Assembly: GCA_003693705.1 (NCBI GenBank)
Contig: RBZT01000120.1
Span: 9,966-63,232, forward strand
From: Polymyxa betae
Taxonomy: Eukaryota > Endomyxa > Phytomyxea > Plasmodiophorida > Plasmodiophoridae
Length of the DNA stretch: 53,267 nucleotides
Direction of reading: 5' to 3'
In this document: positions 42,919-52,670 of the stretch, one piece after another
Numbering within the stretch: position 1 is the stretch's first letter
Layout: every line of letters starts with the position of its first letter
The notes under the pieces: generated by a model
Seen by the model: the letters and a program-made list of their open reading frames with translations, nothing else
Database searches by the model: none
Told to the model about the DNA's origin: nothing
Translations under genes and position numbers: made by a program

Positions 42919-43078
42919 TGTGAAGGTCCCGCCAAAGAACGTCCGTGACAGAAACGGGGTCGCGCCGCAGGCAACACAGTGTGGGCGCAGTCTACTCGGG
43001 TTCCCCTATGTAGACATGTCCCTGTGACAGACAGCAGAGACGGTTCGGTCTATCAACTCGAAATCGTTCGGTTTATTC

Positions 43079-43740
43079 TACTATAATACTAAATATTTCT
43101 GCTGCTGTGATTTTAGCTTTGAATATCGATTCTACAGCATAGAAAATATACATAGCAGATTCGGAATAGCGGCGATCAATATGTCGTAGGCGGTACTTCA
43201 TGATGGTACTTAGAGAGATTTTACCACCTTCGAGATCCTCGGTCCATCCATACACTCCATTAACGATTATAAAAGGGAAGCAAAACGATTTTAGTAATGG
43301 ATTTTGAGTATTGACCGATACTCTGTTATTGTGTCCTTCTCGTACAATGTCAAATTCTTGAATGGCCTGACGGATCGCAGTATTAAAACTGTCAGGGATA
43401 ATAGGGAGCAAGAGAACTGCATCAGGAATTCTTCCATGTCGGTGAATTGGTTCTTCGACGTATTGTTCTCGGAAATGTCGAAAGAGGCTTACAAAGAATA
43501 TTTGTTGATATCGACGCATAAGTTAATCTTGAACACGCAATTCGCGAACCGCCTCATTCAACATTGGTATTCTTTCCGTCGCACAAATCCGTCGAGGGTT
43601 CAATTCCATTAGACATAATAATCCGCGCATTCGATCGACATTTGGCCGTATTACAGGAATATTTAATCGAACGTCTGCATGATATTGTGCAAGGAAAGAA
43701 TTTCCTAGAGATGTAGATACACAATGACAATCTAACATAC
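43079..43740 (-). pseudogene. Helitron-like N-terminal domain
   Basis: The frame from 43519 reads PDSFNTAIRQAIQEFDIVRE, VSVNTQNPLLKSFCFPFIIV, NGVYGWTEDLEGGKISLSTI and MKYRLRHIDRRYSESAMYIF. This is the D-P-L-x-F-P-x-x-F-P-x-G-x-x-GW ... Y-x-x-Y-R-L-x-x-R segment that defines the Helitron-like N domain. Upstream, GLLCLMELNPRRICATERIP with MLNEAVRELR (43738-43523) is joined through a frame break at 43520. Coding stops within the first bases of the 5.3-kb insertion. Confidence 0.72.
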
Positions 43741-43859
43741 TTAGATCTACGCTCTAGCTCCGATAAGCAGCAACACCAGCAGGTGCGTTGGCCAGTGACA
43801 AACTCTGATACGTCTCATTCTTCGACATTCTAACACATGACCTGTTTCACTGATTCTCG

Positions 43860-44886
43860 CTAATTCCCCCCCCCCAAGATGCCCATTGCATCAAATGAAA
43901 ACTGCCAGGATGCTGTAGAAATGCTGGCGATATCCATTGTGCATCTCGTTCGACATAAAACCGAGGATTTGAACGGATACTGAACTCCACATAAAGGACA
44001 TGACATCTGATTTGGATTAATGCATTGGAATCGATAGTTGACTACATCATGCAGGAGTTTCCGGTTAGTTTCAAATCCACCAGTTCGCGCAACAAAATCT
44101 TCTCTATTAACGTTCCTAGGTAATCGCAGTGGATAATTTGCTACAATAGTAGGGGGAGAGAGGGTGGATAATAAATAAGATGTGAGTTCAGTAATGTCGA
44201 TTCGCGAAGAAATCGCCGACGTATTCTGATATCGCATTGGTGATTTGGGGGAAGTTCAATCAACCGACCAGGAATAAAAAGCGATAGACGTCTATAACAA
44301 AGACAAGTAAAGAATTCATGTCTCTCCTGAACTCCTGGAATTCGCCTCTGGATCCAGACCACTGTGTTAGGGGTAAGCCATTCCCCGATGCGTAAATGTC
44401 TCCATCGACACTGTCTATAGAGGTTGAGGTAAGCTGCAATGCGACATTGACCAAAATACGCATGCTGATGAGCATTTTCCATAGTTTCATGTGAGGCGCA
44501 AAACCATTTACAGGAGAACGAATAAGCACCAGTTTCAAAATTACACAATACACAAAAATTACCTTCGACTGCCAAGTCAATTGCAAAGGTCTACTATGTC
44601 TGTTACAGACAGTGATAACATGTTGTAAAACAACCATGAGATCCGAAGTAGGGCCAGACAGATGTCTAAAACATTGTTCAGGGAGTGAACACGTATAGAA
44701 GTGGCGAGGTCGTCCGTGTTTATCATGTTTATCACCTAGAATTAATTTAGGAATCAGTTAGAGAATAGGACAGATTACGTTACCTGCTCGAGGGATCCTG
44801 CGATGAATCCATATTTCATGATCGACTTGATGGTCTCCATCATATAGATAACTTGGCCATCGAATACACAATTCTTCCAGAAACAT
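43860..44886 (-). CDS. Helitron N-terminal Cys-rich region, with an intron
   Basis: ATG at 44886 opens a 103-base exon MFLEELCIRWPSYLYDGDHQ ending RRIPRAG. An intron fits at 44736-44783 (GTAACG...CTAAC...CTAG, 48 nt) and joins in frame to DKHDKHGRPRHFYTCSLPEQ. Later frames read FCVLCNFETGAYSFSCKWFC, ERHEFFTCLCYRRLSLFIPG and NQMSCPLCGVQYPFKSSVLC, with paired Cys suggesting zinc-binding modules as often found ahead of Helitron Rep. Two frame changes occur (about 44580 and 44230). I infer this belongs to the Helitron from position and strand. Confidence 0.5.
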
Positions 44887-45130
44887 TACTTAAGTAGAAT
44901 GAATTGGAAGCTGTGAATCAAGAGCAATCAAAAAATATGAAAGATGATAGATACAGCGAATAGAAATATGGATGTATTTAGAAGTATTATAAAGTAGAAT
45001 AGTTTAGATAATTATGGATATATTAGAGAGATCCGTAAATGAGCTATGTTTTTTGACAACGGAATTTCCTATAACTGCGCGTTCCTAGTAGTTTGAAAGG
45101 TTTCCGCAATTCGCTAGAAATCTGACCATA
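44887..45130. other. A/T-rich spacer
   Basis: This stretch lies between the divergent Helitron and PIF 1 coding starts. It is rich in TAGA/ATAGA words. No terminus for either element could be placed. Confidence 0.45.
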
Positions 45131-45133
45131 TCT

Positions 45134-46254
45134 CGCTATGGATTCGACATCGATGGTTTCTGATCAAGAACAAATACCCACAACGATGCCAGAGGTAAAC
45201 TTGCCCGGGCTGTATCGACAGCTTCTGCAACCATAGTCGAGCTCCTTGATTGTAAAGAGAGCCAACAGACTGTCGACCATAGCACTGGAGTTAGAGATGT
45301 TTGAGCACGATGAGAACTGTCCCTTCTGTGTTTAAGATTTTGACGAACTTCAGAATAGAAGAATTTGAAGAGCTATGCTGTGCTGTTTGTCCTGTCATTG
45401 CAACTCGCGCACGCTCTTCTGGTGATATCATTCACCGAAATTATCCCCTCAGCAAAGGCTTTTGAATTTCATACTTTATCTTAAGCATGATAATACAACT
45501 GTCTTTGACGATCACCAGTGGAACTGGGCAAAGAGCTCTGTTCGAGGACGACATTTTTATAGCGTCTTGCATCGATCATGCATGTGGGAATGAGATATGT
45601 TGGCCCAATGCAGAAGAAAGAAAGAAGCTTGGACAGCAGATACCTGAATTTCATGGATGTTTTAGGATGATTGACGGGACCCTATGTAAAATCAGAAAAC
45701 CTTCAGGCCCAGATCACAAGAAGTTTTACAACGGCCAAAAGTCGATCTACTGCATGAACAATATCGTCATTATCGACCACCAAGGCCTGATTATCTATAT
45801 CGATCCTGGGTATCCAGGATCCTATCATGATGTAAATTGTCTACGACACTCAGAGATCAGTCAAAATTGGCAGCAATATTTCGCCATTACTGAGGATTAT
45901 CAGGAATACCTTTTGGGCGATCCCGGTTATATGGGAGATGTCTTCATAATGAGAATGGTCGATCGAAGAAAAATACCGGATGATGCAGATGAAACCGAAT
46001 TATCTGCCATTGAAGCCTATAATAAGATGCATGCAGGGTATCGAATCCAAGTGGAATGGGGCATTGGTGGTCTCAAACGCAAGTTCATGCGAATGATGAA
46101 AGGGTTTGATGCCAGCAAAGATACGTTTCCACTGATGTTTCGAGCCGCTGCTATATTGACAAATTTCATTCATCGTAGACGCCAAGACTTTTCATCTATT
46201 GTTGAAGATGGCCCCGCTATCGTTGGCAATTATGGATGGGAAGGAGATTACTAG
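45134..46254 (+). pseudogene. PIF/Harbinger transposase 1
   Basis: The main frame 45487-46254 (255 codons) carries the DDE nuclease: FRMIDGTLCKIRKP (Asp63), IDPGYPGSYHDVNCLR (Asp115), LLGDPGYMGD and RIQVEWGIGGLKRKFMRM (Glu190). Upstream in two other frames the expected N-terminal helices read FRIEEFEELCCAVCPVIATR and QQRLLNFILYLKHDNTTVFD with WNWAKS, so small indels at about 45450 and 45540 break the protein. An ATG at 45134 (MDSTSMVSDQEQIP) is the best start. A partner gene lies 16 bases downstream on the opposite strand. The nuclease core itself is complete. Confidence 0.85.
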
Positions 46255-46270
46255 TATGTTGAACACTTCT

Positions 46271-47060
46271 TTATAAATTCATGATGGCTTTTACTTTCAC
46301 CTGCAGCTGGTCCTTTGTGATTACACCCAGCTGAAATGCAATATTCAACTGCTCTATTTCCGATCGATTGACGATAGATTTTGTTGCTAGTTTGAAATCA
46401 TTACTCATCTCTTTTACAGACTGCACTTGCTGTTGCAGTAGTGTCATCTTGCTTGGTTTGCTGTCGGATGTATATTCATCGGGGGCTTCGCTGGCATCGA
46501 GATTCATGTTTGCCTTGCAAACTGAATTTTGGGTCGTCTCAGACTTCGATTCGATGAGTTTAAGCCTTTTGTTGAGGACGTTCCTCTGAGCAAATGTTTT
46601 GGAATTCCTGAACTCTCTTCAGGAACTCTCCGCTTTGCAGAGTTGCTTTGTCACCTTCCGCTTTGTTCGAAGTACCAGTGTTTAATTCTTTCAAAGTGGT
46701 TTTGACACGGGCTTTGAGGTGCTGAAACCGCATTCAGGATAGCGCTCTTTGAACTCAGCAATCATCTAAACTTCCACGTGAATGGCTTTCATACGAGATC
46801 GAAACTAAAAAGGATACCTTCTTCCATACTGCAGCAGGGAATATTTGAGAAACGTTCTTTCTTGTTTCACTGTATTCAGAGAAGTATAGGTGATACGATG
46901 ACATGAGCGCTGCCAATTGCTCGTTCTGAAGCAACTGACGACTTCTCTTGCCCAAGGATGACGATTCAGGCGAAGTTATAGCAGAGCCCCAAATATCGAG
47001 CGAGGATGACGACGAAATCAGAGACAACTCCAATGCGTCGAGACTACCATCGTCGCCCAT
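46271..47060 (-). pseudogene. PIF 1 Myb/SANT-like partner protein
   Basis: It starts MGDDGSLDALELSLISSSSS and reads SQIFPAAVWKK, where an intron (GTATCC...TGAG) fits before AEFKERYPECG. In a neighbouring frame comes FQHLKARVKTTLKELNTG, the W-x-x-V ... LK-x-R/K-x-x-x-LK pattern of the Myb-like protein that pairs with Harbinger transposases. After further frame changes it ends MNLDASEAPDEYTSDSKPSK and NRSEIEQLNIAFQLGVITKD. The partner normally helps the transposase bind ends and enter the nucleus. The pair is convergent, opposite to PIF 2. Confidence 0.6.
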
Positions 47061-47092
47061 GATAGGTCAGATGTGAACGACTCTTGACAAAC

Positions 47093-47148
47093 TCGTAGCC
47101 AAACTTGGGGGACCACCGATTCCGGTGGTCCCCCAAGTTTGGCTACGA
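47093..47148. repeat. Perfect 26-bp inverted repeat with 4-base loop
   Basis: TCGTAGCCAAACTTGGGGGA-CCACCG is followed by ATTC and then its exact reverse complement. It lies right after the PIF 1 partner gene. A loop this short would make a cruciform or a foldback product of two abutting transposon ends. A related word CCCCAAACTCGGAGCC is at 47186-47201. No second copy bounding PIF 1 on the left was found. Confidence 0.85.
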
Positions 47149-47825
47149 TTTTTTCTGCACACCAGACTGCGCAGGCTGCGCGCACCCCAAACTCGGAGCC
47201 AACTCCTAGCGAGAGCTACTGATTTCGCACAATTTACGGATCTCTCTATTATAAATATAGTATAGGAGATAGGATAGGTAATAGTTAAATTAATAGATTA
47301 GTATAGATTAGTATAGTACAAATATAGATTGTACTAGAGTAGATAAATTGTTAATAAGATTATAGAATATAATAGATAGAAAGAGTACAAGAGTAATAGA
47401 ATAAATAGAGTTGGAGTAATAATATAATAATTGCCGTTAACGATATAGATTGAAAGTATAATAGAGTAAAGAGATAATCGGCGAATCGTATTGATATCAA
47501 ATAGAGACACCTACAGAATGAGGCAATCTACTAAATGCTGATGTTGAGATTGCAAAGATGATTGCAGAATGATTATATTAGCTAGATTACAAGCCTTTAA
47601 ATATAGAATCGGAGAAGGCTCGGAGGCTGTCCAGTTCATCGGAGTTGAATACGCATCGGAGCCTATATTCATCGGAACCGGAGGTTAGCAGTCATCATCA
47701 GTTAAATACTGCGTTACTAATCAATATATAGCGTAAATGTTATACAAAAATAAGATATACTGTTAATAAGAATACGGCTTATCTTTGACCAATTCCAACC
47801 CCCTGACCCTGTATCAGAATAGCGA
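47149..47825. other. A/T-rich, low-complexity stretch
   Basis: From about 47250 to 47480 the sequence is dominated by TATAGATTAGTATAGA, AATAGAGT and similar words with almost no G/C clusters. No open frame of note. Confidence 0.6.
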
Positions 47826-48170
47826 TTCCCTGGTGTGAATCACGACCAGCCTCCAAGCACTTAACAGATGTCGGTAACCGGTAACCAGTTTATTTCAGAC
47901 AATGCTGCCTTGAGTTCACCAAAATTAATTGAATCCCCCAAAGAGCAAATCGAACCCAACAGCGCTGACTAGAAGGTATTAAGATTTATCCTCAACTGAG
48001 ATCTTCCTTGGTGTCATTCTGGACCAGCGTCCAAGCACTTAACAGATGTCGGAAATCGGTAACCAATTTATTTCAGACAATGCTGCCTTGGGTTCACCGA
48101 TACGAACAAGATTCCCCAAAGTGCACGTCGAACTCGACAGCTCTGACTACCAAGTTCTTCGAAAACGATT
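47826..48170. repeat. 178-bp tandem duplication
   Basis: The block CCAAGCACTTAACAGATGTC occurs at 47853 and 48031 and is followed in both by TTTATTTCAGACAATGCTGC. Spacing is 178 bases, and similarity extends from about 47826 into 48165. The copies differ by scattered substitutions. Confidence 0.85.
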
Positions 48171-49436
48171 TTAGGAAATATTAAAGACTATCAGGGTAAA
48201 GGTTAGGAATATGAGTTACAGGTTACCAGGATTCAAATTTGCATAGAGAAAAAGGTTGCTACGAATCGCTACGTTACACACTGAGATAGATGATAACAAC
48301 AAGTAGCATCATTGCGAATTAATTCTATTGACGGCTTACTTCGGTTTGTGTGGAAGGACCGGAAGGGCCGAGGTTTCTCGTTCTCTCGAAAAACCTCTTC
48401 AGCCCTTTCCCCGTTTGTTTTATTATTCTCCGTCTTATCAGTTTTCTGGTTTCTCGTCGGTATTTGTTTGGGCGTCTCCGAGCTTCTATCTTGGGGGCGC
48501 CTATTTCTCTTGGGTGTTCTCAGGCATCTTGCTTGGGGGCGCCCTTTTGCCATGTAGCTTTTTCATTGAATCTAGGCTTGGCTGGCTACGGGGTCGATCG
48601 TCAAACGGGGGGAGAGAGAGAGAGCAGAAGGTTGAATGACGACGAGGGAGGCGACGCACCCTCCCGGCATCTCGAAATGCCGCCGCGGACCGAGCCGCAC
48701 TTCTCGATTAGGGCTCACTTACCATATATTAGAAACCTTCGTGGCCTTCAATAACGGTAATCGTCCTTGTTCGCTCCTTGAGGTTCGCTCCTACGTCCGA
48801 GTACCTACGATTGATATATAATGACGAAAGGAACAATGATCATTCATTATATATTCGATGATTGATCGTTAGCTTTAAAGTACTGGAAAAGATACCTAAC
48901 AACGGCACTAGCGATTATAGTCAGATTGGGATTTTACATATAGAGCAGTTGTAAGTGCTGTGGAGCGTGAAAGCGTCAATCGATATACAGCAGCTACGTT
49001 AGTACCGGTTTTAGACGTACTGGAATGGAGTCGACCGTACTGCTCGATAGAAAAAGACTGTAAAAGTAGTTCAGCCTCACAGGAAGGAAGGACAGCTGCC
49101 TTTACACGCGGTCTTACGCATATTTCTGCGGACACCCAGCGTAATACTGCTTTTCAGAATCCTTTCTGCGTTATCCTGCGAATTGTTAGAGCTGCGTAGC
49201 GGAATTGCGAGCTTCGACGGATGTGAAGTCGCATTTTCCTGCCTTAGTCCAAATTTGAGATCAGTTTCCAGCGTTTTTTCATTTTGCAAAATTCTGCTTT
49301 TCAAATTGAGAATAAAAACGTTCTGTTGAAAAAATGATTTAATGTTCATGTCTTTTTTGGAGACGTTCTGGTTCTGTTACTGGGTGCAGTGAAAGGCTCA
49401 TGATTCCGATCACAGGTATCTTTACCTAATTGAAAG
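48171..49436. other. Unassigned stretch with G+C-rich centre
   Basis: The interval 48340-48740 is open in several plus frames (for example SFSRKTSSALSPFVLLFSVL) with hydrophobic translation and two TTGGGGGCGCC words. It has no recognisable domain and the openness is shared among frames, which suggests composition rather than coding. A minus frame at 48908-49135 also lacks motifs. It might be LTR or leader sequence of an unseen element. Confidence 0.4.
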
Positions 49437-49606
49437 GTCCTTTATCGAATTTGTTATTGAAGCCAATACTGGTTTTGTTTTTCCAATTGCTTTTCATTCT
49501 GTTTACAATCTTTTACTGACTGTTTTCATGTATAGATAGGTCCTGTCTGGCCTGTTACTCGAGCAACTGGTCTCAATATCGGGTCCCTATCAAGGCTGCA
49601 GGTATT
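49437..49606. repeat. 168-bp satellite unit, left of PIF 2
   Basis: This unit matches those at 52134-52650 (TTATTGAAGCCAATACTGG, TTTTACTGACTGTTTTCATG, TCGGGTCCCTATCAAGG, GCAGGTATT), though it is more diverged. PIF 2 lies exactly between its end and the rest of the array, so the array was continuous before the insertion. Confidence 0.85.
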
Positions 49607-49816
49607 GGACGGTTCCTGAAATTCAATCTAGGAATTCCTAGACTAAATCGGAGCAACCTCGCAGGCAGTCTCACAGTATAAAAATTTGGACCGAGTCGTC
49701 GTAAATTTAGGATCTAGAATCGGCCCCAAGGACCCTTTCTAGATTTCTATTTTAGGAATAAAAACATACAGCCCATTGATTTTATAAAAAAAAACCATAA
49801 TGCACCGCCACAGGAC

Positions 49817-50550
49817 CTAATCCTTTTTTATCAGGACAGTCGGCAGCGCCATGAATTCTGCGTGCCGTTGTTTTGATTCCTCACGACGCTCCTCTCGGTC
49901 GAGAAGGGCTTGGGCTGCCCGGCGTTCTTCACGCCGGGCTTCTGCTTCACGGCGTTCATCCGCCTCCATTTTCATTAGCGTGAGAATACGGTCCTCACCG
50001 TCGCAGTTATCAGGCAACTTACGCTTCATGCGCAGTGGCCGCTCTGACACCCCTTTGCTTGGAGTTCTTATCTGACCAGCACAGCCGGTACGTGATAAAG
50101 GTTTCTTGTCTTGTTTTAAGGCGGATGGCGTTCCTGCTGAATGGACGAACTTCTCATCGCTGGCGCTCTCATATGAGCAAGTATTGGAGCTGCCTGCTGG
50201 CTGGTCCTCTTCGCATGCAGCCTCCTGCTCTGGCATGGAGGTGTCTAGCATCACTCGCTCGTTTATCATCCTGTGGATCCTTTTCGCATCGCGGATGTAA
50301 GGGGGACAGTTGGGGTCTCCAGTAGGCACCTTTTTGTCACGAAGCTCTCTAAATTTTTCTTGAGGGCTTCTCCAGAACGAGACTGGCCGGTGGCTTTGTG
50401 ATATTCCATAGCGACTAGTTCCCACTCTTCTGCTCCAATCGGTTTATATTTCACACAGAACATGTTCAGCGTGTTTAGATTTTCAATTGAAAAATTCACA
50501 GCTCCAGGAGCACGCCGCTTCTTCACTTTAACGTCTTTGAGATCAGCCAT
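49817..50550 (-). CDS. PIF 2 Myb/SANT-like partner protein
   Basis: ATG at 50550 opens MADLKDVKVKKRRAPGAVNF and continues KYKPIGAEEWELVAMEYHKA, a SANT/Myb-type helix set with the P-I-G-x-x-E-W signature. After a run of A at about 50350 a missing base shifts the frame to KFRELRDKKVPTGDPNCPPY with IRDAKRIHRMINERV, then an acidic middle and a long Glu/Arg-rich coiled coil (ADERREAEARREERRAAQAL) to the TAG at 49817. One extra A would give a continuous protein of about 245 residues. The transposase starts about 210 bases away on the other strand, so a shared bidirectional promoter is likely in 50551-50759. Confidence 0.7.
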
Positions 50551-50759
50551 ACTTGATCCACGCGACGATTACAAGAGTGATTCCTCGTGACCCAATGCTG
50601 GACTCTGAACCTGGCGTCTTTGGAGAAAATATCTTCTTGCGGTAGCTTTCAGTCAGAAAAGCGCGGGCAACGAATGTTCTGTCGACTGTCGCCAGGTGTG
50701 ATCTAGCCACGACTGAATCCTGGACGTTTAAATAAACTGCTTTTTATTATCAATCAGCG
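50551..50759. promoter_or_regulatory. Intergenic region between divergent PIF 2 genes
   Basis: 209 bases separate the two start codons. It includes AATAAACTGCTTTTTATTA (about 50730) near the transposase start. No specific promoter motif can be claimed; its role is inferred from the head-to-head layout. Confidence 0.35.
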
Positions 50760-52001
50760 ATGTTGTGGCTTATTTTTATGATCAAGCAGCGTCGTCGCCG
50801 CCACGTAGTCAGGAATATGTCGACACACAACAAGATTCCCCGAGCATCGTTGCTATGGCCTGCTAATTCTCCATGGAGAATGCTGTGGGGCAGTGGTCAC
50901 GACTCAGCTTTGCTTGTGGCGACCGGGTTTGATCACGTCGCGTTCCGGCAAATATTAAAGCGATTCGAACCTGAATATCGGCTGTATACGCCGCATTCAA
51001 AAGATGGTTTCATCCGTGCTCGACGTAGCAACCAGGGTCGTCGTCGTTTAATGCGATGCGAAGACAATCTAGGATTGGTGTTTCTCTGGTGCCGGACTAG
51101 GTAATACTGTGGGTCTGATTGCTTCTCCTCGATGATGCTGATACTGTGCATGCATAGATGCCCAATCTGGGTATTGACAATGATTTTCGGGGTCAGGTCA
51201 TCGGTATGTGAAATCTGGCTAAAATTTGGTATTCACATCCTCGATAATGTCGTCGTCAAGATGGTCGAGGCACGCATCGTCGTTCCAGATGCTGCGGCAA
51301 TGCCACAATCCATCGAAGCGATTAGGGAGAGGCACAATTTGCTTGATAATTTCTGGGCGGTAATTGATGGCCTTAAACTTTACATTTCTGAATGCGGTGA
51401 TTGCTTGATACAGAACGCGTACTACAACGGTTGGACGGCCGACTGCTATATTGGAAACCTGTTCATTTTCACCCCGGACGGCTGCATAGCATTCCGGATT
51501 CTGAATGCTCCAGGTTTCCGATGCTTACGTACATGAATTTCAGATAATTGATTTTATTCTCATTTAGGGAGTTGGCATGATGCAGAAATTGCGAAAGCAG
51601 GCGGGCTCTATGAAATGTTCAACGCGATGTACGAACAGTTCGGAGCTAAAGTGATCGCCGATTCCGCATTTCCCCAAGGCGCGTATTGCTCAATTGCTCG
51701 TGCCTCGAAGGCGAACGAAGATGGACCACAGAATGAACAAGAGCTCGGATTCGAGCAGCAACTCACCAGTGCCCGACCGCCAGCAGAGTGGGGAATGCGG
51801 GCAATGCAAGGCGGATTCCCTCGCCTCAAAGCCCGTTTTCCTTATGAAGAACGGGGTCACCAACGAATTGTGATGCGTATGATATCAGCGCTGCACAACG
51901 CGCGGACCAGGATGGTTGGCATAAACCAAATCCGCAACGTTTATATGCCCGAGCTGGAAAAGGAGGCAGAAGGAATCTTCAATCTCCCGCATTATGGATA
52001 A
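50760..52001 (+). CDS. PIF/Harbinger transposase 2 (three exons, apparently intact)
   Basis: Exons 50760-51100, 51158-51513 and 51568-52001 give exactly 377 codons including TAA. Introns are 57 and 54 nt with GTAATA...ATAG and GTTTCC...TTAG. Exon 1: SPWRMLWGSGHDSALLVATG, FDHVAFRQILKRFEPEYRLY, DNLGLVFLWCRTR. Across intron 1 the join reads CRTR-CPIWV and MIFGVRSSVCEIWLKFG. Exon 2: FWAVIDGLKLYISE (Asp), AYYNGWTADCYI and LFIFTPDGCIAF. Across intron 2: NAPG-SWHDAEIAKAGG (Asp). Exon 3: KVIADSAFPQGAYCSIARAS, PPAEWGMRAMQGGFPRLKAR (Glu), RTRMVGINQIRNVYMPEL. All DDE boxes are present. Probably functional or recently so. Confidence 0.88.
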
Positions 52002-52133
52002 AATGACCCAAATAAAAAATTTAGAGAAAATGTATTTCCGGGACCGATAGGCGTTTAGGGCTGCCTAAACCAAAATCTTCGAGTCACAGAAATTTAGTCT
52101 AGGAATTCCTAGATTGAATTTCAGGAACCGTCC

Positions 52134-52650
52134 ATTATATCGACTCTGTTTTTAAAGCCAGTATTTACTTTCTTTCTCCAAATTTTGTTTATTCACTTTT
52201 CTTATAGTTTACTGATTGTATTCATGTACAGGTTGGCCATGTTTGGCCTCTATTCGAGCAGATTGGCTTCAAGATCGGCGTCCCTATCAAAGGCGGCAGG
52301 TATTTTATCGACTCTGTTATTAAAGCCAATATTTACTTTCTATCTCTAATTTTTGTTTATACACTTTTCATATAGTTTACTGATTGTATTCATGTACAGG
52401 TTGGCCATGTTTGGCCTATATTCGAGCAGATGGTCTTCAAGATCGGCGTCCCTATCAAGGCGGCTGATACTATATTGACTTTTTTATTAAAGCCAATATT
52501 TACTTTCTTTCTCTAATTTTTGTTTATTCACTTTTCTTATAGTTTACTGATTGTTTTCATGTACATGCTGGCCATGTTTGGCCTATATTCGAGCAGATGG
52601 GCTTCAAGATCGGCGTCCCTATCAAAGGCGGCAGGTATTATATTGTGTTA
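52134..52650. repeat. 168-bp satellite array, three units
   Basis: TTGGCCATGTTTGGCCT recurs at 52233 and 52401 and in altered form (CTGGCCATGTTTGGCCT) at 52568, spacing 168 and 167. Each unit has TTATTAAAGCCAATATTTAC, TTTACTGATTGTATTCATG and GATCGGCGTCCCTATCAA. Homogeneous copies suggest recent turnover. The period is in the range of nucleosome-sized satellites, which is suggestive only. Confidence 0.9.
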
Positions 52651-52670
52651 GGATCGAGTGAAAAGTCCCG

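Larger units (their letters stand above)
37746..43078. mobile_element. ~5.3-kb element with tyrosine recombinase, inserted in the Helitron
   Basis: The Helitron N domain ends at the insertion (the stop of its frame at 43073-43075 lies in the inserted sequence) and Rep reading resumes at about 37745. The junctions carry a 9-bp inverted pair, AAACCGAAC (37750-37758) and GTTCGGTTT (43066-43074). The interior holds a spliced tyrosine-recombinase gene (42918-40538), an interrupted 208-codon frame (40260-39637), two acidic or coiled-coil frames (39077-38534) and arrays of TAGTACC motifs. Crypton-type elements mobilise by tyrosine recombinase without target duplication. It could also be two elements in tandem; exact ends are uncertain by a few bases. 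Confidence 0.6.
33378..44886 (-). mobile_element. Divergent Helitron, with at least three later insertions and an assembly gap
   Basis: On the minus strand the order is: N-terminal Cys-rich part (44886-43860), Helitron-like N domain (43740-43079), Rep region (37745-36576), linker (36215-35880), then a PIF1-type helicase (35690-34619 and 33837-33378). This is the Rep-helicase order of autonomous rolling-circle Helitrons. Interruptions are a ~5.3-kb element (37746-43078), a 354-bp MITE (36219-36572), 159 N (35704-35862) and an 868-bp PIF relic (33838-34705). Reading frames join across the MITE and the PIF relic when these are removed. The terminal TC and hairpin-CTRR ends were not located. Confidence 0.75.
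49607..52133. mobile_element. PIF/Harbinger element 2, apparently complete
   Basis: Left end GGACGGTTCCTGAAATTCAA-continuing to about 49648 and right end 52092-52133 are inverted repeats of about 43 bases with essentially no mismatch, including the palindrome CTAGGAATTCCTAG. ATT is duplicated at 49604-49606 and 52134-52136. Two divergent genes lie inside: a transposase (plus) and a DNA-binding partner (minus). The element interrupts a 168-bp satellite whose other copies read GGTATTATAT at the same point, consistent with the inferred empty site. It is the best-preserved element here. Confidence 0.9.

Noticed and set aside
42940-43035. Separate MITE inside the right end of the 5.3-kb element (GTCCGTGACAG ... 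CTGTGACAG)
   Set aside because: The two words are in the same orientation, not inverted, and no TWA duplication borders them.
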